Shown piece by piece: positions 7,301 to 13,370 of a DNA stretch of 41,804 nucleotides. Made by a program: the position numbers and the translations under genes. The DNA is taken from the NCBI GenBank assembly GCA_030533005.1, contig JAUNJX010000017.1, positions 1-41,804 of the forward strand, read 5' to 3'. Source of the stretch: Clostridia bacterium. GTDB taxonomy: Bacteria; Bacillota; Clostridia; Christensenellales; CAG-138. Every line of letters starts with the position of its first letter. Position 1 is the stretch's first letter. The notes under the pieces were generated by a model. That model saw only the letters and a list, made by a program, of their open reading frames with translations, was not told the origin of the DNA and did not search any database.

Positions 7301-10300
7301 TGCACCACCTCGAACACGGGCGACATGCTCAGATCCTTGAGATCGCGCCCCACAAGCTCACGGTAGCGATGGTTGAGATAGACGACGTGCAGCCCGTCCG
7401 CCGCATATTCGTAGATACCCGCGCCGCAGGGCAGATTCTCCAGCAGCGCCTGCCGCTGTGCTTCCAGCTTCATCTGCTCCGACACATCGGTATAGTAGAT
7501 GTTGAGGAACACCTCGCCCGCATTATTCCGGGTCATGCGCCCAAAGGCCATGATCCAGAGATATTCGCCGTTTGCGTGCAGCATCCTGTATTGGATGCTG
7601 CGCGTGCCGCCCGTCTCCTTCATCCCGTTCACGGTCTCGCGGATCAAGGCCACATCCTCCGGGTGGACGCTCCAAAGGATGTTTTCCCTGTAATGCGCCA
7701 TGATCTCATCGTGCGGCATCCCCAGTATCCTGCAAAGGCCTTCGTTGATATACTCGCCCAGGAGCCTGCCGTCCTCCGTCAGGCGCATGCGGCAAAAGCC
7801 GCCCGGCATATCCTGCATGAGCGTGTTGAGCGTCTCGTTGTCGCTCTCGATCCTTTTGTTGAGCGCAAGAAGCTGCGCCGTCGTTTCCGCAACGCGCGCT
7901 TCCGCCTCCTTTTGCGCCGTCACGTCATTGGCGACCGCCAGCTGCACGGGCTCCTCCACGCCGGGAAAATCCGCGATGGAGATGTTGCTTTGCATCCACA
8001 CGATGCTGCCGTCCCGGCGCTGCGCGCGATAGGTGCAGGAGAAGGGCGTGCGCGTCTGGCTCGCCACGCGGGTCGTTTCCGCGACCATCTCACGGTCGTC
8101 CGGGTGCACCAGCGCAAACGCCATGGGCACCTCCACCAAAAACTGTTCCCGCGTATAGCCAAGCTGCGCGTAATACTGGTCGTTTGCAAACAGGAATTTC
8201 GGCTCGCCGTTTTTAAGTATGACCGCCGTGACGCCGCCGTTGACGTTATCCATGATGGCCTGCAGGCGGCCGGAGGTCTCCAGCACCTTTTCCTCGGCCT
8301 TGACAAGCGGCGTAATATCGGTGGTCACGGAAAGCAGCGCGTCGTCGCTCACGCCCTCTATGGCCGTGATGGAGGCGTTGCAGCGCACATGGATGACCGT
8401 CTTGTCCCGCTTGATGCAGCGATATTCGTATACGGCCGGCTGCCGCTTGGCGATCACGCGCCGCGCGGTAGCGAGTATGCGCGCGGTATCGTCGGGATGC
8501 ACAATCTGGAAGGCGTCCGCCACCTCTTTTTCATACTGCTCCCGCGTAAAGCCGAACATGGTGTAATATTCTTCGTTTGTAAAGATGTAGTGTATCCTGC
8601 CGTCCGCGTCGATCGTCACCGCCGAAACGCCGCCGTTGACGTTGTCCAAAATGGTGCGAAGCTGTTCGGACGCCTCGTGCTGCCGCCGCTCCGCCTCACG
8701 CTGCGCCGTAAGGTCGATGATGGAGCCATACAGCAGCATATCCTCCCCCGCGCGCGCAAGCACGCGTATGGCAACGTGGATGTAGGTATGCGCGCAGCCG
8801 TTGGTGAGCGCCTCTATGCAAAGCTCACAGGCGCTCTCCGCGCCCGTGTCGATGGCGCGCTGTATGTTTTCCTGCATGCGCCGCTTGTTTCCCTCGTCCA
8901 TGTAATCGCGTATCTCGATGGCGAGCGCGTTCTCCATGGTGGCGCCGGGTCCTAAGATGATCTCGGCGTATTTTTGATTGACGCGCAGCAGCTCCGCCCG
9001 CCCGTGGCTGTATTCAAATATGCACGCGCCGCCCACATAGCTGTTGAAGATCAGCGTTTCCATGGAGGTAGGGTTCCAGAAGGCGTCGTTGTCCAGCGTA
9101 TCCAGCGCCTCCATGGCGATCAGCTTCTTTTCTATGCCGTTTTGCGCCGCCACCCTTTCAAATTCGTCGATCGGCATGGGGCGGGCATACAGAAAGCCCT
9201 GCACATAATTGCAGCCGATGGAGCGGAGAAAATCCGCCTGCTCGCGCGTTTCCACGCCCTCCGCGATCACGGGTATGCCAAGCCACTTGGTCATGCGCAC
9301 GACGGATTCGCGTATAGTGCCGCCGCGCTGCGTGTTGCCGGTGTTGGCAAGCAAACGCATATCCAGCTTCAGCACGCTCGCGGGCACGTCCTTGAGGACG
9401 TTGAGGGTGGAATATCCGCTGCCGAAATCGTCGATCCCCACGATAAAGCCGTAGGCCGTCAGGCGGGACACGATCTCGATCAATGCCTCGGCGGACTGCA
9501 CGAAGGCGGATTCCGTGATCTCCAGCCGCAGGAGATCCGGGGGGATGCGGTATGCCTCCATCAGCGAGGTGATGGTCGCAAAGAAATCCTCCCGAAACGC
9601 GTCATAGCCGGAGATGTTGACGGAAACGGGAAGCGGTTCCACGCCGCTGTCCAGCCACCGCCGGAGCACCACGCAGCTTTGCTCCCAGACGTATTTATCC
9701 ATCTCATAGACGAAGCCGTTGCGCTCAAACAGCGGCAAAAATTCCGCGGGCAGCAGCAGCCCCCTTTGCGGGTGCTGCCAGCGTATGAGCGCCTCCGCGC
9801 CGATGAGCGCGCCCGTAGCGTGGTTGTACTGCGGCTGTAAATAGACCTCGAACTGTTTTTGTTGAAGCGCCTCCTCCATCTCGCTGATGGTCTGCTGTTC
9901 AAGCAGCAGCTCCACGCGCATGGATTCGTCGTAAAGGGCAATGTGCGTGTCAAACCGCCCCTTGACGGACGCCTCCGCCAGCACCGCGCGATCGAACATG
10001 GCGCTTACGGACAGCGTCTTATCCTCTATGATATAGCGCCCGACGCTAAAGACGATGGGCGGTATGGAGCCGTCCAGCTCCATCGCCTCCTGTCGTATGC
10101 GGGCGATCTGTTCGGAACCCATGAAGCTATAGGGATAGAGCACCGCAAACTGATCCGCCATCACGCGGCAGCATATGCCGCCCGCCGCCCCAAAGCCCTT
10201 TTCAAAGATCTCCGCGATAAAGCACAGCACCCTGTCGCCCTTTTCGCTACCGTAACGATCGTTGACGACCTTAAACTTATCGATATCAAAGCAGGCTATG

Positions 10301-10509
10301 ACGTAATAGCCCGGCGGCTGCGCCGCGATCATGCGCCCGGCTCTTTCGATGAAGGCGCTTCGATTATACAGCCCCGTAAGCGCGTCCCGCTCGGCGCGCG
10401 CAAAGCGCGCCGCGTTTGCGCGCATGCGCGTTCGTGCGCGCGCACAAACCTTCAGCGTTCGCCGCTTCGTTTGCCCGCTGTCCTTCAAAGAGTCTCTTTT
10501 TTTATCCAT
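4303..10509 (-). CDS. Giant GGDEF(degenerate)-EAL-multi-PAS hybrid histidine kinase fusion
   Basis: The protein is about 2070 residues (numbering from the 10545 start). Residues about 50-180 form a GGDEF fold whose signature is MADQF instead of GGDEF, so cyclase activity is unlikely. Residues about 215-460 form an EAL domain that keeps EAL, EITES, DDFGSGYS, KLD and AEGVET, so c-di-GMP phosphodiesterase activity is plausible. About nine PAS or PAS-like segments follow (500-1690). Then come HisKA (MSHELRTPMNAI, about 1706), HATPase (INVLGNAVKF about 1823, GTGLGLAIT) and a receiver (ILMDIRMPEMDG, about 2007). No membrane segment is seen. The start at 10509 (MDKKRD) avoids an unlikely Pro-rich extension, but an in-frame ATG at 10545 is possible and neither has a clear Shine-Dalgarno sequence. 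It is followed closely by a second hybrid kinase. The combination suggests c-di-GMP turnover linked to a phosphorelay; that link is inference. Confidence 0.92.
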   Translation of the reverse strand: MDKKRDSLKDSGQTKRRTLKVCARARTRMRANAARFARAERDALTGLYNRSAFIERAGRMIAAQPPGYYVIACFDIDKFKVVNDRYGSEKGDRVLCFIAEIFEKGFGAAGGICCRVMADQFAVLYPYSFMGSEQIARIRQEAMELDGSIPPIVFSVGRYIIEDKTLSVSAMFDRAVLAEASVKGRFDTHIALYDESMRVELLLEQQTISEMEEALQQKQFEVYLQPQYNHATGALIGAEALIRWQHPQRGLLLPAEFLPLFERNGFVYEMDKYVWEQSCVVLRRWLDSGVEPLPVSVNISGYDAFREDFFATITSLMEAYRIPPDLLRLEITESAFVQSAEALIEIVSRLTAYGFIVGIDDFGSGYSTLNVLKDVPASVLKLDMRLLANTGNTQRGGTIRESVVRMTKWLGIPVIAEGVETREQADFLRSIGCNYVQGFLYARPMPIDEFERVAAQNGIEKKLIAMEALDTLDNDAFWNPTSMETLIFNSYVGGACIFEYSHGRAELLRVNQKYAEIILGPGATMENALAIEIRDYMDEGNKRRMQENIQRAIDTGAESACELCIEALTNGCAHTYIHVAIRVLARAGEDMLLYGSIIDLTAQREAERRQHEASEQLRTILDNVNGGVSAVTIDADGRIHYIFTNEEYYTMFGFTREQYEKEVADAFQIVHPDDTARILATARRVIAKRQPAVYEYRCIKRDKTVIHVRCNASITAIEGVSDDALLSVTTDITPLVKAEEKVLETSGRLQAIMDNVNGGVTAVILKNGEPKFLFANDQYYAQLGYTREQFLVEVPMAFALVHPDDREMVAETTRVASQTRTPFSCTYRAQRRDGSIVWMQSNISIADFPGVEEPVQLAVANDVTAQKEAEARVAETTAQLLALNKRIESDNETLNTLMQDMPGGFCRMRLTEDGRLLGEYINEGLCRILGMPHDEIMAHYRENILWSVHPEDVALIRETVNGMKETGGTRSIQYRMLHANGEYLWIMAFGRMTRNNAGEVFLNIYYTDVSEQMKLEAQRQALLENLPCGAGIYEYAADGLHVVYLNHRYRELVGRDLKDLSMSPVFEVVHPSDRERLMETVQNAVETDGVIECDVRILHGSGEYRYFRLVGNVARQPDKTLIYATYTPISTEEISIRDMLPTALAAMMESSADLAFVKDRNLHYICCSRTFAQMVGLENEKEIAGKSDYDLFARELAEKYRSDDRMVMEGGQSLVNYVEHIPSPDGGVRYSSTSKYLLRDSLGSVIGLYGTGRDITENREAYARLKLLTDTIPGGIAMYEIAPERMRTMYLSDGIFSLTGYDREEYETLTRDDPLCFVFQEDLPVLNAQIQLLRSEGRQVSCVCRVHTKEGGYRYLDIRGSLSERNGENMIVNAVMFDVTAQMQMQEQLRESEKALEIAAKESQAKYEMERKKPSLGEKELVIQALFNVTTGETLEYNYKGGEVVPLAGRTAFTGSEEQLRDLIIDENERQQFCVLNDRDTLLAHFENGETEFKLEYRRRMQNGEVIWVQNILHLLRDPDGTDVLLFEYCYNVDDEKMQELMYHSLASENYDYVARVNARTKRFVAFHKKGAVNVPPPSGEDADRMARQLSAYLHPEDREMMLRNVMVDNIVANLKTKDRMQFVYRAIWPDGSVRFKKIIQYYLDPQREIIAMVREDVTSIIQEESEKNALLASALESANQANAAKSQFLSRMSHELRTPMNAIIGLSSLAASDVGDPGAMEDAIGKIGLSARYLLSLINDILEMSRIESGHMELNKAAFDFDRLIGSVNNLIAGQAGEKGVTYEYAAEGEMEPVYTGDATKLQQILINVLGNAVKFTPSGGKVTMTMAQTRRTGDRATLRFIIRDTGVGMDEKFLPHLFDAFAQESASFVSTSTGTGLGLAITKSMVDMMNGHISVQSTKGVGSTFTVDVQLGIPQENKKLEKATISPQPQQGRAKYDFSGKRILLAEDHPLNVEVARRLLQRAGAQIVVTNNGLEALQAFANAEDGYFDAILMDIRMPEMDGMTATRRIRALDKPGSRDIPIIAMTANAFDADVELSLSNGMDAHVTKPIDPQFLYATLQELLEKR

Positions 10510-10651
10510 GTTTGCTTCATCTTTCTGCCTTTGGGGGGGCGGCATGTCAGGAAGGTGTGTTTCTATACTGTTGATGAGATTTTTCTCAGGCCGATCCGCC
10601 TATGGCGCAATCGTCTTATGTTATATGCATATAAAATACCTATTCTACTTT

Positions 10652-10680
10652 ATTTTACTTTTTTTTCGTCCTTCCGTCAA
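10652..10680 (-). promoter_or_regulatory. Sigma-A-like promoter for the signalling operon
   Basis: Read on the minus strand, TTGACG (10675-10680) and TAAAAT (10652-10657) are separated by exactly 17 bp. The inferred 5' leader is about 130 nt and includes a small GAGA-aaaa-TCTC hairpin. I saw no c-di-GMP riboswitch in it by eye. Confidence 0.65.
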
Positions 10681-10756
10681 CACAGGCGAAGCGTTTTTAC
10701 CCTTTTTGCTTTTTCCATGTGCCCCTTTCACAAAGCCGTTTACGCGCTTCACAGGC

Positions 10757-10794
10757 TTGTCAAAAGGGTTAGAAGATGCTAACATAGTGCTAGC
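10757..10794 (+). promoter_or_regulatory. Promoter with overlapping operator-like dyads for the metal regulator operon
   Basis: TTGTCA (10757-10762), a 17-bp spacer and TAACAT (10780-10785) form a sigma-A-type promoter. Overlapping the -10 are GTTAG-6-CTAAC (10768-10783) and the quasi-palindrome GCTAACATAGTGCTAGC (10778-10794). Such a position fits autorepression by the DtxR/MntR-type protein encoded 19 bp downstream. The site assignment is inference from position and symmetry. Confidence 0.6.
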
Positions 10795-10812
10795 AGGAAA
10801 GGATGGCGTCAC

Positions 10813-11184
10813 ATGCAGATCAACGAATCCATCGAAAACTATCTGGAACGCATTTTGATATTGCAGCAGGAGAAGGGCTGCGCCCGCTCCGTGGATATCG
10901 CTGCGGCGCTCGGCGTGACCAAGCCCAGCGTCAGCCACGCCACCAAGCTGCTGCGCGAAAACGGCTATATCGAAATGGACAGCGACAACAGCCTGCTCCT
11001 GACGGATACGGGCAGCGAGATCGCCGCGCGCATGTATGAGCGGCACAAAACCCTCGCCGCCTTTCTCATGCACATCGGCGTCAGCCGGGAAACGGCGTTC
11101 GCGGACGCCTGCAAGATCGAGCACGACATCAGCGCCGAAACCTTCGACGCCATTTGCAGGCACGCCAAGGGAACGCAGGCATAA
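10813..11184 (+). CDS. DtxR/MntR-family metal-dependent transcriptional regulator
   Basis: This 123-residue protein begins with the winged helix-turn-helix typical of iron/manganese repressors (NYLERILILQ, then helix-turn-helix about residues 22-45, VTKPSVSHATKLLRENGYI). It continues with the start of the dimerisation and metal-binding region (LTDTGSEIA, HKTLAAFLMHIGV, CKIEHDIS). Family members sense Mn(II) or Fe(II) and repress metal uptake, or in some lineages activate export. The length is near that of MntR (about 140 residues), and there is no SH3-like domain. The start is supported by AGGAAAGGA at 10795-10803. The ZIP transporter follows 27 bp later, so this is probably its regulator. 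The metal specificity cannot be read from the sequence with confidence. Confidence 0.88.
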   Translation: MQINESIENYLERILILQQEKGCARSVDIAAALGVTKPSVSHATKLLRENGYIEMDSDNSLLLTDTGSEIAARMYERHKTLAAFLMHIGVSRETAFADACKIEHDISAETFDAICRHAKGTQA

Positions 11185-11211
11185 GGAGCATTCCGATAGA
11201 AGGCAGGTAGA

Positions 11212-12003
11212 ATGATGAACGACATACTGAAAATAGGGATCGGCGTCGCCATTCCGCTTCTGGGCACGACCCTTGGCGCGGCGATGGTGTTCTTTATGAA
11301 GGGCGAAATGAAGGCGGGGCTGCAAAAGGCGCTGCTGGGCTTTGCCTCCGGCGTGATGATCGCGGCGTCCGTGTGGTCGCTGCTCATACCCGCCATCGAT
11401 ATGGCGGAGGCGGCTGGCGGCGTCGCGTGGCTTCCGGCGGTCGCGGGGTTTCTGCTGGGTATGGGCTTTTTGCTGCTGCTTGACACCATCATACCGCACC
11501 TGCATATGGACGCGGACGCGCCGGAGGGCAAGCCCTGCGGCCTGGGCAAATCCCTGATGCTTGTACTTGCGGTGACGCTGCACAACATTCCGGAGGGCAT
11601 GGCCGTGGGCGTGGTGCTTGCCGGCATGCGAAGCGGCGGAAACGTCATCACCACGGCGGGCGCTTTGGCGCTTTCCATCGGCATTGCCATACAGAATTTC
11701 CCCGAAGGGGCGATCATCTCCATGCCGCTCGTCTCCAGCGGCCTTTCCAAGCGGAAATCCTTTTTCTACGGTTTCCTTTCCGGCGTGGTGGAGCCCGCAG
11801 GCGCTATCGTGACCATCCTGCTCACGGCGCTTGTCACCCCCATCCTCCCCTATATCCTCTCCTTTGCGGCGGGCGCCATGCTCTATGTGGTGGTGGAGGA
11901 GCTTATTCCGGAGGCGCAAGCGGGCGAGCACAGCAACATAGGCACCATCGGCGCCGCGCTCGGCTTTGCGCTGATGATGCTGCTGGACGTGGCGCTGGGA
12001 TAG
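11212..12003 (+). CDS. ZIP-family divalent metal transporter (GufA/ZupT-like)
   Basis: This 263-residue membrane protein has about eight hydrophobic helices and the two ZIP signature motifs HNIPEG (about residue 124) and QNFPEG (about 162), which form the binuclear metal site in TM4 and TM5. The loop after TM3 is His/Asp-rich (PHLHMDADAPEG), as in other family members. ZIP proteins move Zn, Fe or Mn into the cytosol. AAGGCAGG lies upstream of two adjacent ATG codons (11212 and 11215); either could be used. Coupling to a DtxR/MntR-like regulator points to Mn or Fe rather than Zn, but that is inference. Confidence 0.92.
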   Translation: MMNDILKIGIGVAIPLLGTTLGAAMVFFMKGEMKAGLQKALLGFASGVMIAASVWSLLIPAIDMAEAAGGVAWLPAVAGFLLGMGFLLLLDTIIPHLHMDADAPEGKPCGLGKSLMLVLAVTLHNIPEGMAVGVVLAGMRSGGNVITTAGALALSIGIAIQNFPEGAIISMPLVSSGLSKRKSFFYGFLSGVVEPAGAIVTILLTALVTPILPYILSFAAGAMLYVVVEELIPEAQAGEHSNIGTIGAALGFALMMLLDVALG

Positions 12004-12052
12004 ACTTCATCAAAACTCAATGAAAGCTTTAGGCTTTTGTAATGATTTTGTG

Positions 12053-12170
12053 ATGAACGCTTTCCCCGTTCATGCTATTATAATCGTGCAAGTGATCCAT
12101 GGTAATGAAGTAACCCCCTTTCATAGACCGAACCGAAATAACAGGCTCCGCAAACGCGGAGCCTTTCTTC
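12053..12170 (+). ncRNA. Candidate small RNA between convergent genes
   Basis: A perfect TATAAT (12079-12084) is preceded by a dyad ATGAAC-9-GTTCAT (12053-12073) where the -35 should be. It is followed about 60 bp later by a strong terminator (12143-12170). The transcript would be about 80 nt, between the convergent ZIP and glycosyltransferase genes, with only a four-codon ATG-GTA-ATG-AAG-stop in it. No -35 consensus is present, so the promoter would need an activator binding the dyad. An alternative is that the -10 is fortuitous and the hairpin simply ends the ZIP mRNA. Confidence 0.35.
12143..12170 (+). terminator. Intrinsic terminator downstream of the ZIP gene
   Basis: GGCTCCGC (12144-12151), loop AAAC, GCGGAGCC (12156-12163), then TTTCTTCTTT. 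It lies 140 bp after the ZIP stop. The stem could also slow transcription from the opposite strand, but the U-rich tract favours the plus strand. Confidence 0.85.
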
Positions 12171-12225
12171 TTTGTTGATATTTACAATTTGCAGCGGTTC
12201 GCGCAAAGCGATTGCGCTAAACCCT

Positions 12226-13344
12226 CTACGCGTTCCAGCGCTGCACCGCCGCAGCAAGCGCGTCGCAGATGCGCGCAGCGCCTTTGCCATCCAGCGCACA
12301 GAGCGCCGCGGCCGCCGCCTTTCGCTTCGCGTCGTCCCGCAGGAGCGTGACGCAGCACGCCGCCACCTCCTCCACGTTCTGCCCCGTCTGCGCCCAGCCG
12401 TGGGAGAGAAAGAAATCCAGATTACGCGCCTCGCACCCCTCTACCGTACAGTCAAGCACCATGGGCAGGCGCTTGGCCGCGGCCTCGGTGATGCTGATGC
12501 CGCCGGGCTTGGTCAAAAACACATCCGCCGCGTCCATGAGCTGCGGCACCTCGTTGGTATAGCCATAGAGACGCACGTTCTCCGGCTTGTTCTTATTGAT
12601 CTCCTCATACAGCCGTTGGTTGGAGCCGCATACCGCGCACAGGCTGTCGCCGGGCGCAAGCTGCTCGCTCAAGCGGTACACCAGCTCCCTGATGGGGCCG
12701 CTGCCCATGCTGCCGCACATCAAAAGGAGGTTCCTGCCCTCGGTGGGCAGCTCCATGCACGCCTTGGCCGTCCATTTGTCGGCGCACGGCGCAAAGCCGC
12801 TGTGCACGGGAATGCCGCTTACCACGATGCGGCTTCTTTCGATGCCCCGGGATACGAATTCCTCCGTCAGATCCTCGTGCGGGATGAACACAAGCTCCGC
12901 GTCCCCCTCCTCGGCGGAGGGGTGGCAGGTGTAATCGGTGGATAAAAAGCCCGTGGGCAGCTTGCCCTTGCCATCCCGGTGCAGCTGCGCCACCATCATG
13001 GCGGAAAACACATGGACGGAGAGTATCGCGTCATACCGCTCCGTTTCCAACAACGCTTGCAAGCGCGCGGCGCCTGTAGAAAAGAAGGTGTTGAGGGTCG
13101 TGCCCTCGTCAAAGATCGCGGGGTGATTTTCCGCGTACGCGTAGCCCGTGCCGAACGCCTTAGGGGCATAGCGGTAGATGCGGGCGTGCCACACTGAAAT
13201 GAATTCCGACGCCTTCACCGAGATCAGCCCCAGCGCATCCACAACGTCGCAGCTTTCGCCCCGGCGTTCCATCTCCTCCTTGACGGCGTCGGCACAGGAA
13301 TTGTGCCCCTGCCCCGTGTTGCAGGTCAAGATCAGCAGCTTCAT
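12226..13344 (-). CDS. UgtP/MGDG-synthase-like glycolipid glycosyltransferase (GT28)
   Basis: This 372-residue GT-B protein starts MKLLILTCNTGQGHNSCADAV, the N-terminal acceptor-binding motif of the MGDG synthase/UgtP group. The middle contains FLSTDYTCHPSAEEGDAELVFIPH and GIPVHSGF. The C-terminal Glyco_tran_28 domain contains LLMCGSMGSG and the nucleotide-sugar loop LTKPGGISITEA. Family members transfer glucose or galactose from UDP-sugars to diacylglycerol at the cytoplasmic membrane face. The start at 13344 is supported by GGAGG eight bases upstream; an ATG five codons earlier has no site. It lies 26 bp after the diguanylate cyclase gene on the same strand, so the two are probably co-transcribed. 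Acceptor and sugar cannot be decided from sequence. Confidence 0.88.
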   Translation of the reverse strand: MKLLILTCNTGQGHNSCADAVKEEMERRGESCDVVDALGLISVKASEFISVWHARIYRYAPKAFGTGYAYAENHPAIFDEGTTLNTFFSTGAARLQALLETERYDAILSVHVFSAMMVAQLHRDGKGKLPTGFLSTDYTCHPSAEEGDAELVFIPHEDLTEEFVSRGIERSRIVVSGIPVHSGFAPCADKWTAKACMELPTEGRNLLLMCGSMGSGPIRELVYRLSEQLAPGDSLCAVCGSNQRLYEEINKNKPENVRLYGYTNEVPQLMDAADVFLTKPGGISITEAAAKRLPMVLDCTVEGCEARNLDFFLSHGWAQTGQNVEEVAACCVTLLRDDAKRKAAAAALCALDGKGAARICDALAAAVQRWNA

Positions 13345-13370
13345 CCTGAAATCCTCCATTCCGTCTTATG

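Noticed and set aside
10546..10651. c-di-GMP riboswitch in the leader of the GGDEF-EAL fusion gene
   Set aside because: The leader of about 130 nt shows only one 4-bp hairpin and none of the conserved GEMM core that I can recognise by eye.
12078..12299. A 73-codon minus-strand frame covering the end of the glycosyltransferase gene and the terminator
   Set aside because: It overlaps the real gene in another frame, crosses a strong terminator and has no start signal.
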